Part shown: in pieces, positions 9,792 to 19,145 of the stretch
How positions within the stretch are numbered: the first letter of the stretch is position 1
How the letters are laid out: the number at the start of each line of letters is the position of its first letter
Assembly: GCF_002356115.1 (NCBI RefSeq)
Contig: NZ_AP014836.1
Coordinates: 1,947,874-2,011,873 of the forward strand
DNA from: Candidatus Nitrosoglobus terrae
GTDB lineage: Bacteria > Pseudomonadota > Gammaproteobacteria > Nitrosococcales > Nitrosococcaceae
Reading direction: 5' to 3'
Length of the DNA stretch: 64,000 nt
The notes under the pieces: generated by a model
Databases searched by the model: none
What the model was told of the DNA's origin: nothing
What the model saw: only the letters and a program-made list of their open reading frames with translations
Made by a program: the position numbers and the translations under genes

Positions 9792-10640
9792 ATGTTCAGT
9801 TATCGCCATGCCTTTCACGCCGGCAATCATGCCGATGTTCTTAAACATATTATCCTAATACATTTGCTACGCTACCTCTCTCAAAAGGACAAACCCCTTT
9901 GGTATATCGATACCCATGCGGGGGCAGCGCTTTATAGACTAGATGAGGGGTACGCTATTAAAAATAAAGAATATGAAAATGGCATTAGCCGGTTATGGAC
10001 CGATACAAATATAGCCAACGCTCTCCTAATAGACTATCTAGATCAGGTACGAATACACAATTCAAATAATCGCTTATATTGCTACCCAGGTTCCTCTCAG
10101 ATCGCGACACAAATACTTCGAGAACAAGATCGACTGCGGGTATTTGAACTGCACTCCACTGAGGGGAAACAACTAGAACAGTATTTTTATTCTGCTAGCC
10201 CTCGGGTAATTGCGCAAGCTAGCGATGGTTTTAACAGCTTACGATCCTTGCTACCTCCTACCTCCAAACGCGGATTAGTGTTAATTGATCCCTCTTATGA
10301 GGATAAACGTGATTATCAACGGGTATTAACAGCACTACAAGAAGGATTAAAGCGCTTTAAAACTGGGGTCTATGTTATTTGGTATCCACAATTACAAAAT
10401 CGAGAATCCTATAGATTTCCTAGCAAACTTAAGCAGCTACCAAACTCAAGCTGGCTACATGTAACCCTCACGGTAAAATCACCTGAAGCCAGTGGTTTTG
10501 GGCTATATGGTAGCGGTATTTTTATTCTAAATCCTTCTTGGAAGCTACCTGAAGCATTGGGTTTAATCATGCCGTATCTAGTTAAAATCTTAAAGCAAGA
10601 TAACAATGCAGATTTCACCTTAGAGTGGAATCTGAAATAA
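9792..10640 (+). CDS. rlmJ: 23S rRNA (adenine-2030-N6)-methyltransferase RlmJ
   Basis: SAM-dependent methylation of A2030 in 23S rRNA. The N-terminal signature MFSYRHAFHAGNHADVLKH is diagnostic of the family. Further motifs are YIDTHAGAALY (SAM motif I), LRVFELH and the catalytic motif IV LVLIDPSYED, equivalent to the D/N-PPY/F motif of N6-adenine methyltransferases. 282 aa is normal. It lies directly downstream of the unknown membrane protein. RlmJ is also known as ComJ/YhiR, linked to DNA utilisation in some relatives. Confidence 0.96.
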   Translation: MFSYRHAFHAGNHADVLKHIILIHLLRYLSQKDKPLWYIDTHAGAALYRLDEGYAIKNKEYENGISRLWTDTNIANALLIDYLDQVRIHNSNNRLYCYPGSSQIATQILREQDRLRVFELHSTEGKQLEQYFYSASPRVIAQASDGFNSLRSLLPPTSKRGLVLIDPSYEDKRDYQRVLTALQEGLKRFKTGVYVIWYPQLQNRESYRFPSKLKQLPNSSWLHVTLTVKSPEASGFGLYGSGIFILNPSWKLPEALGLIMPYLVKILKQDNNADFTLEWNLK

Positions 10641-10718
10641 CAATTTATTAATCAATTTCTAGGTTAGGTAACAAGGGTAGGTATCTTTATCATTTTATAA
10701 CTAAGAGAGAAAATTACT

Positions 10719-11078
10719 ATGAAAACTATCAGCTATTTAATCTTACTTGGGGGAGTCTTATCCCTAGTTTCGATAACTGCTTCGGGTGCAAATTTATCTT
10801 CTTCTCAAAACACTTACCCAGCTCTAAAAATGGGGATAAACAAAGATAAAGAAATGCGTAGTGATGAAAGATTTAAAAAAATGGACAAAAATAGGGATGG
10901 AAGAATCAGTAAGCAAGAACTTAGAAGCAAAGGAGGCAATAAATTTAAGCGCTTAGACACTAATAAAGACGGTTATGTCAGCAAAGAAGAATTTGAAGCC
11001 AATGGTAAAAAACATCAAAGAAGACAAAATAAAAGGCACTCTAAAAAGGAAGGAAGTCAATTTCAAGGACAATATTAA
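10719..11078 (+). CDS. Exported EF-hand protein 1
   Basis: Small protein with a signal peptide (MKTISYLILLGGVLSLVSITASGA, cleavage about residue 24) and two canonical EF-hand calcium loops, DKNRDGRISKQE and DTNKDGYVSKEE, with Asp at 1, Asp or Asn at 3, Asp at 5, Gly at 6 and Glu at 12. The C-terminus is a short, very basic tail (KKHQRRQNKRHSKKEG). AGAGAG precedes the ATG. 119 aa. It is the first of three similar genes in a row. The family binds calcium; a periplasmic buffer or sensor role is inferred. Nothing in the sequence identifies a partner. Confidence 0.88.
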   Translation: MKTISYLILLGGVLSLVSITASGANLSSSQNTYPALKMGINKDKEMRSDERFKKMDKNRDGRISKQELRSKGGNKFKRLDTNKDGYVSKEEFEANGKKHQRRQNKRHSKKEGSQFQGQY

Positions 11079-11332
11079 TTAAGCCTACTCTACGTTCACC
11101 CGGTATTTATTCCTAAAACTGTATTGATCAGATAAAACCATTAGTTGAAATCACCCCTATAGAGTGGCTTAAAACAAGCAATTTTTATAATCTAAGCTAT
11201 TTTTAGCCTATCATACTTTTCTGAATATACTCTTAATATCAGTCACTTATTGATATTTTTAAATAAATGGCACGGAATTAGCTAGTAATTAATTAAGCTA
11301 GTTTAAAATTATGAATAGAGAAAGGAGAATTT

Positions 11333-11671
11333 ATGAAAATTATTAAAATGATGGGTTGTTCAATACTTTTCAGTGGGGCTTTATCGCTAGCTTCAGCGCC
11401 TGTTTTCGCTGAAAACCAATCTTCCCTACAAAAAACAAATATAACCAAAAAGCAAGAAATGCACGATAAAAGCTGGTTTCAAGAAATGGATAAAAATGGG
11501 GATGGAAAAATCAGCAAGCAAGAGTTTGAGCAAGCGGCAGATAGTAGATTTGCAAGCATGGATACTAATAAAGACACTCATGTGAGCATACAAGAATTTG
11601 TAGCTTCTGCTAAGACATGGAAAAAGGAGCATGCAGGGAATTATTCACGGCACGGAAATCACAGCTTGTAG
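11333..11671 (+). CDS. Exported EF-hand protein 2
   Basis: Paralogue of the gene 255 bases upstream: signal peptide ending PVFAEN, then two EF-hands. Loop one, DKNGDGKISKQE, is canonical. Loop two, DTNKDTHVSIQE, has Thr where the invariant Gly at position 6 should be, so its calcium affinity is probably reduced. 112 aa. A strong AAGGAG lies six bases before the ATG. The wording shared with gene 1 (MDKN-DG-ISKQE, MDTNKD) points to tandem duplication. The gene has its own upstream region and is followed by a hairpin, so it is likely transcribed separately. Confidence 0.87.
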   Translation: MKIIKMMGCSILFSGALSLASAPVFAENQSSLQKTNITKKQEMHDKSWFQEMDKNGDGKISKQEFEQAADSRFASMDTNKDTHVSIQEFVASAKTWKKEHAGNYSRHGNHSL

Positions 11672-11743
11672 AAGGCATTAATCATAATAAGCAGGCATTA
11701 TAATAAAAAAACTTATATAGTTAGTAAGGAAGTTTTAATGTAT

Positions 11744-11787
11744 GCCCTGTCTAAGTTGTCTAGTTTGGGGTTAGGCAGGGTTTTTCT
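11744..11787 (+). terminator. Intrinsic terminator after EF-hand gene 2
   Basis: Stem CCCTGTCTAA / TTAGGCAGGG (one mismatch) followed by TTTTTCTTT on the plus strand, 73 bases after the stop codon of EF-hand gene 2. It separates genes 2 and 3 transcriptionally. Confidence 0.75.
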
Positions 11788-11924
11788 TTAAGTGTATTTG
11801 TCAGGCTCGTTCTTGGCCTAATTTCCACAGCACCAAATTCCATTCTCTTGCTCTTGATGATAAATGCTTTTATCATTTAGGTGTGTTTACTTACAGTTTT
11901 CCAATAATAGCTAGTAAAGAGATA

Positions 11925-12290
11925 ATGTATATACAAGCCACGAATCGATTTAAAGCCCTACGGGCTTTCCTCCTAGGAGGATTTCTATCACTAGTTTTAG
12001 CTCCTGCTTTTGGCACTGGAGCTATGCCCTTTCCTGTACACCCTAACTATTGGGGAAAATTAGGGGAGGAATATAAAGAGATAGATAGGAATAAAGATGA
12101 CCAGATCAGCAAAAGAGAATTTGAGGAGGCAGCAGATGTAGAGTTTGACGAGCTAGATGCTAACCACGATGGTTATATTAGCGAGGAAGAATTTAGTCAC
12201 TTTGAGTGCCTAGACACTAACCACGATGGCTATATCAGCACAGAGGAATTCAAAGCCAACAGTGGTCGCCCCTGTCGCCGTTTCAGATAA
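11925..12290 (+). CDS. Exported EF-hand protein 3 with three loops
   Basis: Third member of the EF-hand series. I start it at the ATG at 11925 (MYIQATNRFKALRAFLLGG) rather than the GTG at 11883, because only that start puts a proper signal peptide (basic, then FLLGGFLSLVLAPAFGTGA) at the N-terminus; GAGAT precedes it. Three loops follow: DRNKDDQISKRE (Gly-6 replaced by Asp), DANHDGYISEEE and DTNHDGYISTEE. The last two start only 19 residues apart, closer than in ordinary EF-hand pairs, and their DNA is nearly identical, which indicates a recent internal duplication. The end has two arginine pairs and one Cys. 121 aa. Confidence 0.86.
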   Translation: MYIQATNRFKALRAFLLGGFLSLVLAPAFGTGAMPFPVHPNYWGKLGEEYKEIDRNKDDQISKREFEEAADVEFDELDANHDGYISEEEFSHFECLDTNHDGYISTEEFKANSGRPCRRFR

Positions 12291-12307
12291 TATCTATCTA
12301 TATTCCA

Positions 12308-12353
12308 CGGGTAGGTTAAGGTTTTTATTTGCCCTTAGCCCTTAATCTACCCG
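12308..12353 (+). terminator. Hairpin after EF-hand gene 3
   Basis: Long inverted repeat CGGGTAGGTTAAG / CTTAATCTACCCG, with one mismatch, starting 18 bases after the stop codon. There is no good T-run on either side. It lies between two convergent genes (EF-hand 3 and the DoxX-like gene) and could stabilise or end both transcripts. Confidence 0.5.
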
Positions 12354-12393
12354 CAGAGGCTTACTTCAATATTCCAATAGTATTTAGCTAATT

Positions 12394-12789
12394 TTAGCGT
12401 TTAATTCTTATTGATTTTCTTTTAGCATCTATACTTAGGTTGCCACCACCATAAGCTGCTAGTAGTAATAGCCCCCCAGCTATAGCCAAATTCTTCATAA
12501 ACATGATACTTTGAATTTGATCAGTAAAATTAGCATGAAAAAGCATAGCAGCTAATAGGGAAAAAACAGCCAGTACTAAGGCTACCCACCGAGTAAAAAA
12601 ACCCGCTATTAACGCTAATCCTCCACCAAGCTCAAGAAAAATCACGAGAGGTAGCAACGTTCCTGGGATACCTACTGATGCCATATAAGCCTGAGTACCC
12701 GCATATCCAACACCTAATTTAGAGATTCCAGCCATAATAAAAACTGGTGCTAACAAAAGACGGCTAACAAGGTTAAGTACTTGATCCAT
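12394..12789 (-). CDS. DoxX family membrane protein
   Basis: Small inner-membrane protein of the DoxX/DoxD-like superfamily with four hydrophobic segments. Motifs: LLAPVFIMAGISKL near the N-terminus, GTLLPLVIFLELGGGLALIAGFFTRW, then a C-terminal helix with FMKNLAIAGGLLLLAAYGGG. Family members have been linked to thiosulfate:quinone oxidation in archaea and to redox stress in bacteria, but most are uncharacterised. The ATG at 12789 is preceded by AAAGGAAA at ideal spacing, so I prefer it to the codon at 12825. 131 aa. It stands alone and is convergent with the EF-hand genes. Confidence 0.88.
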   Translation of the reverse strand: MDQVLNLVSRLLLAPVFIMAGISKLGVGYAGTQAYMASVGIPGTLLPLVIFLELGGGLALIAGFFTRWVALVLAVFSLLAAMLFHANFTDQIQSIMFMKNLAIAGGLLLLAAYGGGNLSIDAKRKSIRIKR

Positions 12790-13062
12790 AAAATTTCCTT
12801 TAGATATGAAAAGATGAGTTAACAAATCTTATATTAGTTTATGATTTTCAAGATAGAAAGCTGTTTCAGCTTAGATCCAATATCTGAATTAAGCCATTTC
12901 CCAAAGCGGTATTGGCTTGAATAAACTGTCAATATAGCTCCATCCTTATTAGGGAAGCGCCTCATTACTATCCTTACGCTTGAGTTAATAAGCTCAAGCC
13001 TCACCGCCCACATGAAGGAGCAGCATAGGCTGCTAGCAATTATTAAACACCTAGTAACCTTT

Positions 13063-13093
13063 AAAAACAGAAAGGCCCCGATAAACGGGGCCT
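13063..13093 (-). terminator. Intrinsic terminator of groL
   Basis: Perfect eight-base-pair stem AGGCCCCG / CGGGGCCT with loop TTTAT, followed on the minus strand by TTCTGTTTTT, 26 bases beyond the groL stop codon. Confidence 0.85.
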
Positions 13094-13118
13094 CTAATTA
13101 ATAGCTTAAGCTCAGAGG

Positions 13119-14789
<1,671 letters not shown>

Positions 14790-14835
14790 CTATTGATGAA
14801 TTAATTTTATTTAAAACTATACTATGATCGGTGTT

Positions 14836-15126
14836 TTAACCCTGAAATACTGCCATGATGTCATCTTCACGCATCACCAGTAATTCCTCGCCATCAACCT
14901 TAACCTCAGTGCCGGAATATTTGCCAAAGAGCACTTTATCCCCAGCCTTAAGATCAAGGGCGCGAACTTGTCCGTTCTCTAGGATCTTTCCATTACCAAC
15001 TGCAACAACTTCACCCCGGATAGGTTTTTCAGCTGCTGTATCTGGAATCACGATGCCGCCAGCAGAGGTTTTCTCCTCTCCCATACGACGAACGATAACC
15101 CGATCATGAAGTGGGCGAATCTTCAT
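14836..15126 (-). CDS. groS: Co-chaperonin GroES
   Basis: 10-kDa lid of the GroEL chamber. 96 aa: [14 protein letters not shown] at the start, the mobile loop [14 protein letters not shown] around residues 16-30, and [23 protein letters not shown] at the C-terminus. The ATG at 15126 is preceded by GGAGAGAAG at good spacing; a TTG directly in front could add one residue but is unlikely. It is co-transcribed with groL, from a promoter at 15259-15286 overlapped by CIRCE. Confidence 0.98.
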   Translation of the reverse strand: MKIRPLHDRVIVRRMGEEKTSAGGIVIPDTAAEKPIRGEVVAVGNGKILENGQVRALDLKAGDKVLFGKYSGTEVKVDGEELLVMREDDIMAVFQG

Positions 15127-15232
15127 CAACTTCTCTCCTCGTTATTTTGAGATTTAAATACTTAAATTAAAAAACAATCATATTTGTTATGGGGCTAATA
15201 TTTTCAGTTTTCAAGGATAATATTAAAAATAA

Positions 15233-15286
15233 TCAGCACTCCAACGTAACGAGTGCTAATAATAACAGTATAAATATACAAGTCAA
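15233..15286 (-). promoter_or_regulatory. groES promoter with CIRCE operator
   Basis: 15233-15259 reads as TCAGCACTC, nine spacer bases, GAGTGCTAA. This is the HrcA operator CIRCE (TTAGCACTC-N9-GAGTGCTAA) with a single mismatch. On the minus strand a -35 TTGACT (15281-15286) and a -10 TATTAT (15259-15264) are separated by 16 bases, so transcription would start inside CIRCE. HrcA bound here should repress groSL until heat shock. hrcA is not in this window. No sigma-32 promoter was identified. Confidence 0.9.
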
Positions 15287-15360
15287 CTAGCAATCTAGAA
15301 GATCTTAAAGTGTAAAAAAAATAAACAGGAAATTAAGAGATTTAGATCAAAGATAAACGA

Positions 15361-15828
15361 CTACTCGTCTTCCCGTTTAGCTTGACTCTCAATAATACGA
15401 GATTGCTGCTGCTGGTAATCCGAGCTATTTACCTCATGACGATAATATATTGCCCCCCTAAGCTGGTTACTCAATAGGCCATGTTCTATCACCCATAGGG
15501 CTAAAAGACGACGTAGGCTAGGGATTAATACTAAAAAAGCCAAAATATCAGTAAGAAACCCCGGGATCATCAGTAATATACCGCAAACAAACAATATCAC
15601 ACCCTCTAACATCTCTAGCGCAGGGACTTCACCACGAGCCATCGCTGCCTGAAGGCTGCTAAGAGTAGAAAATCCTTGCTGGCGTACCAAAATACCCCCT
15701 ATTACCGCCGTAGAAATGCATAAAAATAGAGTCAAGCCTGCACCAATAATGCTACCTACAAGAATCAGTAGGTAGATTTCAATGAGCGGAAACACCAAGA
15801 AAAGAAAAAAAGGCAAACGAATCATCAT
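15361..15828 (-). CDS. fxsA: FxsA family membrane protein
   Basis: Small inner-membrane protein of the FxsA family; in E. coli it relieves F-plasmid exclusion of phage T7, and its normal role is unknown. 155 aa with hydrophobic segments at about residues 4-26 and 27-47, the family motif LVRQQGFSTLSSLQAAMARGEVPALEMLEGV, a third membrane region (ILLMIPGFLTDILAFLVLIP) and a charged C-terminal tail. It lies just upstream of groSL in the same direction, as in many gammaproteobacteria including E. coli. Start is either of two adjacent ATGs. Confidence 0.93.
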   Translation of the reverse strand: MMIRLPFFLFLVFPLIEIYLLILVGSIIGAGLTLFLCISTAVIGGILVRQQGFSTLSSLQAAMARGEVPALEMLEGVILFVCGILLMIPGFLTDILAFLVLIPSLRRLLALWVIEHGLLSNQLRGAIYYRHEVNSSDYQQQQSRIIESQAKREDE

Positions 15829-15950
15829 TTACTAATAGCTATTAATCAATTATTTCAGTATACGCAATCTAATTTGCAATGTCTCCTTGACTTATAATGT
15901 CTTAATGGTTTTAATAGCGGCTTAATTGTATTAATATAGCTTATCTATCC

Positions 15951-16026
15951 GGCCAGGTAGCTCAGTCGGTAGAGCAAGGGACTGAAAATCCCTGTGTCGA
16001 CAGTTCGATTCTGTCCCTGGCCACCA
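15951..16026 (+). tRNA. tRNA-Phe (GAA)
   Basis: 76 nucleotides folding as a cloverleaf: acceptor GGCCAGG / CCTGGCC with encoded CCA, D-arm AGCTCAGTCGGTAGAGC, anticodon loop CTGAAAA with anticodon GAA between GGGA and TCCC, and a T-arm with TTCGATT. A short GCTA / TAGC hairpin followed by eight Ts (16042-16069) may act as terminator. Confidence 0.97.
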
Positions 16027-16404
16027 ATGAAGCGCCCTCCAGCTATTATTAGCAATAAAAATTTTTTTTGAGTAAACCTTGCTAAAAACAGATCCCTCCT
16101 ATTGCTAAGCCTAGCCTACTTATTAATTAGAATAAAGATCTTATCAAATACTTATTCCTAGTTTTAATCTATCTGTTCTAAGCTACTGTTTTTAAGCAGA
16201 TATGTAAACCTGTTAAAGGATATAAGCTTAGCTAAGAATTTTCATTTTTAATTTAATGGCTTATACGAAGATAAATAAAAATATAAAGCTTTTACCCAAA
16301 AATTGAGCTATAAAGTATATGCGCTTCAAGTATTATTGAATGGAAAGGTCAATCACTTATTACTAGAAGCTAGTAAAGTTTACAAATACAAGAGAGATTT
16401 AAAA
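16027..16404. other. Gene-free stretch between tRNA-Phe and the Asn/Gln-rich gene
   Basis: About 380 A+T-rich bases without a convincing coding frame. Beyond the weak hairpin and T-run directly after tRNA-Phe I see no repeat or RNA. A promoter for the following gene is expected here but not obvious. Confidence 0.5.
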
Positions 16405-16713
16405 ATGAGTCACGCAAAAACCTTAGCCTTCATCACCCTAATTTTAGCTGCCCCCATAGTCAATGCTCAGCAAGCATGGGGAGACAATGGATACAATCCA
16501 TGGAATGATAATGTGCCTAATAACTTTGGAGGTTACAATAATTATAATTCTCCTTATGGCAATCAATACTCACCAAATAATCTACAAAATAACCAGATGA
16601 TGCAGCAACAGCAAATGATGCAGCAACAACCCTATGATAATGATCTAGAAGGTGGTAATAATTATTTAGGAGACATTGATAACAATCAACAGTTGATGTT
16701 TGGTAATCCATAA
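16405..16713 (+). CDS. Exported Asn/Gln-rich low-complexity protein
   Basis: Function unknown. The ATG at 16405 has an AGAGAG upstream and begins a clean signal peptide (MSHAKTLAFITLILAAPIVNA, cleavage before QQAWG). The mature chain of about 81 residues is dominated by Asn, Gln, Gly, Tyr and Met: NNFGGYNNYNSPYGNQYSP, then a Met-Gln block of two MMQQQ repeats. It has no cysteine and almost no basic residues. Such composition suggests an intrinsically disordered, possibly prion-like or self-assembling, secreted polymer; small Tyr/Gly/Asn-rich exported proteins such as sulfur-globule coat proteins are a loose comparison only. The reading frame extends 34 codons further upstream, but that part has no signal peptide. 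Confidence 0.7.
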   Translation: MSHAKTLAFITLILAAPIVNAQQAWGDNGYNPWNDNVPNNFGGYNNYNSPYGNQYSPNNLQNNQMMQQQQMMQQQPYDNDLEGGNNYLGDIDNNQQLMFGNP

Positions 16714-16731
16714 TAATTTAGGTAGACCGGC

Positions 16732-16961
16732 TTACAATTTACAATAAGGATCACCTAATAGTAGGGCTAGATCTTTAATTACATTCTCTGGAAAGCCTGC
16801 GGTTTGCCTGTTGCTTTTTATTGCATTATTAGCAGTCTCGGCTAGGTATTTCAATGAATACGCATCTCTAACAAACCCCTCATTTAGTACTTGTTCTATC
16901 TGTACTCCAACCTGTTTGCTCAAAGCTAGCAGAGAATCTCTTCAGCTAACTCCGCCCTCAT
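16732..16961 (-). pseudogene. Possible small gene relic with one frameshift
   Basis: A minus-strand frame reads like a helical protein (LALSKQVGVQIEQVLNEGF, RDAYSLKYLAETANNAIKSN). It has only a weak TTG start. In the adjacent frame, an ATG at 16961 with AGG upstream reads MRAELAEEIL and would join it after a shift near 16925. I do not recognise the product. It could equally be a chance open frame. Confidence 0.3.
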
Positions 16962-17131
16962 CCTGCTCTGCTGAAGAGATAGCACCCCTAGAAATACATA
17001 GCGTATACTTAAAAACGTTGGCACTTCTAACTCAGCAATAGAATAGATCCCAAGGTAAGGAAATACGTCTGTAGTCGGCCTACTAGTTTGGTAACTCACT
17101 ATCCATGATTATTTAGCTAGCCATTCACGGG

Positions 17132-17284
17132 CTACCACTTAAAGCTATCGACAACCCGCATGCGGACAGCTTTTTCTGCTTTACGCCGTATTGATGGATC
17201 AACTTCATTGGTAAGTAGTTAACGGGCAACCTCTCGTTTTACACGAGCATTAGCTAAGGGTTTTCCTTAAATACTAACGGGCAC
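17132..17284 (-). pseudogene. Decayed coding fragment downstream of tRNA-Met
   Basis: Reading the minus strand from about 17284 gives LVPVSI-stop-GKPLANARVKREVAR-stop-LLTNEVDPSIRRKAEKAVRMR, ending VVDSFKW-stop. The segments between the two in-frame TAA codons look like real protein (basic, helical), so a gene with two nonsense mutations is plausible. Family unknown. It lies beyond the terminator of tRNA-Met, in a stretch (16714-17344) without intact genes. Confidence 0.35.
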
Positions 17285-17285
17285 T

Positions 17286-17327
17286 AAAAAAGCCAGCTCC
17301 CCTATCATTCTTACTAGGGTTTCTGGC
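17286..17327 (-). terminator. Terminator of tRNA-Met
   Basis: On the minus strand GCCAG, an internal pair of CCCTA / TAGGG segments and CTGGC form a hairpin followed by six Ts, 18 bases beyond the CCA end of tRNA-Met. Confidence 0.75.
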
Positions 17328-17344
17328 TCGTATGGATGGATATC

Positions 17345-17421
17345 TGGTGGCTATGGGTGGACTCGAACCACCGACCTCAGCATTATGAGTGCCGCGCTCT
17401 AACCAGCTGAGCTACATAGCC
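17345..17421 (-). tRNA. tRNA-Met (CAT), elongator type
   Basis: 77 nucleotides: acceptor GGCTATG / CATAGCC with encoded CCA, D-arm AGCTCAGCTGGTTAGAGC, anticodon loop CTCATAA with CAT, T-arm GGTTCGAGTCC. The sequence is close to E. coli elongator tRNA-Met rather than initiator (which starts with a mismatched C-A pair). A lysidine-modified tRNA-Ile2 also carries CAT, but its acceptor stem in E. coli differs. Confidence 0.93.
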
Positions 17422-17479
17422 GTAAAAGATAGGAAACAAATTAAAGAAAATTAATTATACAGTAAAAATTAAAACCAGA

Positions 17480-17525
17480 AAAATATCCGTAATTATTACT
17501 CCCTAGTATTTGTTAACTATTACGG
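17480..17525 (-). terminator. Possible terminator of hsdM
   Basis: Arms CCGTAAT and ATTACGG span the hsdM stop codon with a 25-base loop, followed on the minus strand by ATATTTTTC. The loop is long, so confidence is modest. Confidence 0.4.
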
Positions 17526-19127
17526 TAATAGGGGCAACCCCAGCGCCTTAAGGAATACGTTGTGCTGCTCGGTAGCCATCTTAATTTTCTTATCCAACAA
17601 GACCAGCTTCCCATATTCGTCCTCAACATCAATTTCCACCTCAGTTTCCGCAGTGCTCACATAGCGCGAGATATTTAGGTTGAAATCGTTCTTCTCAATG
17701 TCCTCCATAGCCACCCGCCGTGAGTAGCGCGCTTCTTCCTTGCGATATTGATAGGTATCAATAATCTTGTCAATGTGCTCAGGCAACAACTGATTTTGCC
17801 GTTTGCCCTTCTCAAAGTGTTCAGCCGCATTGATAAACAGCACATCATCTGGCTTCTTGCATTTTTTCAACACCAAAATACACACGGGAATGCCTGTAGA
17901 AAAAAACAAGTTAGCCGGCAGGCCAATCACAGTGTCAATATAGCCATCGTTAAGTAGCTTGGTACGGATGCGCGCCTCAGCACCGCCACGGAACAGCACC
18001 CCGTGGGGCAAGATAATAGCCATCACGCCATCGGGCTTTAAAAAATAAAACCCATGCAATAAAAAAGCAAAATCGGCGGCAGATTTAGGCGCTAAGCCGT
18101 AGTTTTTAAAACGGGCATCCTCACCCAATACTTCAGTGGGTTCCCAGCGATAGCTAAATGGTGGATTAGCCACCACGGCATCGAATTTTGGTATTTTGGT
18201 TGGGTTACTTTCCTTCAGCCACGCCCACTCATTAACTAATGTATCGCCATGGAAGATCTCAAACTCCGAATCCATTACTCCATGCAGCAACATATTCATG
18301 CGCGCCAAGTTATAGGTAGTGATATTCTTCTCTTGCCCGATGATCTTGCCGATACCGCGCGATCCCATGCGATGACGTACATTTAACAGCAACGAACCCG
18401 AGCCGCAGGCAAAATCTAGTACACTGTCTAGATGCTTGCGCTGGCCAGTTTCTGGCGCTTGGCTATCCAGCGTGACAATCGCCGATAAAATACTGGAAAT
18501 AGGTTGTGGCGTGTAAAATTCGCCTGCTTTTTTGCCACTACCTGCCGCAAATTGGCCAATCAGATACTCGTAAGCATCCCCCAAGGTATCGCTATCGGTG
18601 GAAAAATCGGCCAACCCCTTGGCAATCTCACTGATGATCTTACACAGCTGCGCATTACGCTCGGCATAAGTCTTGCCTAGCTTTTCGGAATTTAAATTAA
18701 TCTCAGAAAACAGGCCACGAAACGCGCTAGCAAAAGACTCATTTTCAATATAACTCAAGCCTTTTTGCAGCGTATCAAGTAATTCGCCATTCTGCGAACG
18801 CGCTAGCTCAGTAATACTGCTCCATAGATATTCCGCCCGAATCACATAATGTACCTTACGGCGCATTTGTTGCTCAAACTCAGCCATATCATCTGGGTTC
18901 TGTGCAGACCACACCGCCAGCGGCGCGCGGCGATCCCCTGCATCCAGCTCGGGATAATCCGACCCTAATTCCCTTTTTGCCGCCGCCTCGTAGTTATCCG
19001 ACAAATAGCGCAAAAACAAAAACGCCAGCATATAATCACGGAAATCATCCGCGTTCATCGCTCCGCGTAGCTGATCAGCTATCGCCCACAAGGTTTTACC
19101 TAGTTTTTGTTTTTCAGATTCGGTCAC
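17520..19127 (-). CDS. hsdM: Type I restriction-modification DNA methyltransferase subunit HsdM
   Basis: Modification subunit that, with HsdS, methylates adenine in a bipartite recognition sequence. 535 aa: N-terminal helical HsdM domain (LGKTLWAIADQLRGAMNADDFRDYMLAFLFLRYLSD), GEFYTP at about 202, SAM motif I DFACGSGSLLL at 238-248, catalytic NPPF at 321-324, and KPDGVMAIILPHGVLFRGG. All motifs are intact, so it is probably active. It reads as the last gene of hsdR-hsdS-(toxin-antitoxin)-hsdM, which is not the usual hsdM-hsdS adjacency. It ends about 100 bases from tRNA-Met. The region looks richer in G+C than the flanking core genes, consistent with acquisition. Confidence 0.96.
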   Translation of the reverse strand: MTESEKQKLGKTLWAIADQLRGAMNADDFRDYMLAFLFLRYLSDNYEAAAKRELGSDYPELDAGDRRAPLAVWSAQNPDDMAEFEQQMRRKVHYVIRAEYLWSSITELARSQNGELLDTLQKGLSYIENESFASAFRGLFSEINLNSEKLGKTYAERNAQLCKIISEIAKGLADFSTDSDTLGDAYEYLIGQFAAGSGKKAGEFYTPQPISSILSAIVTLDSQAPETGQRKHLDSVLDFACGSGSLLLNVRHRMGSRGIGKIIGQEKNITTYNLARMNMLLHGVMDSEFEIFHGDTLVNEWAWLKESNPTKIPKFDAVVANPPFSYRWEPTEVLGEDARFKNYGLAPKSAADFAFLLHGFYFLKPDGVMAIILPHGVLFRGGAEARIRTKLLNDGYIDTVIGLPANLFFSTGIPVCILVLKKCKKPDDVLFINAAEHFEKGKRQNQLLPEHIDKIIDTYQYRKEEARYSRRVAMEDIEKNDFNLNISRYVSTAETEVEIDVEDEYGKLVLLDKKIKMATEQHNVFLKALGLPLLP

Positions 19128-19145
19128 AATATTTCTCTCTTATTC

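Noticed and set aside
11883..11924. Longer start for EF-hand gene 3 at GTG 11883
   Set aside because: It would put 14 extra residues before an otherwise clean signal peptide and lacks a ribosome-binding site.
10719..12290. The EF-hand proteins as lanmodulin-like lanthanide binders
   Set aside because: Lanmodulin loops have Pro at position 2; every loop here has Lys, Thr, Ala or Arg there, like ordinary calcium loops.
12978..12999. Terminator or small RNA in the groL-DoxX gap
   Set aside because: A seven-base-pair hairpin GCTTGAG / CTCAAGC is present, but it has no T-run and no other sign of an RNA gene.
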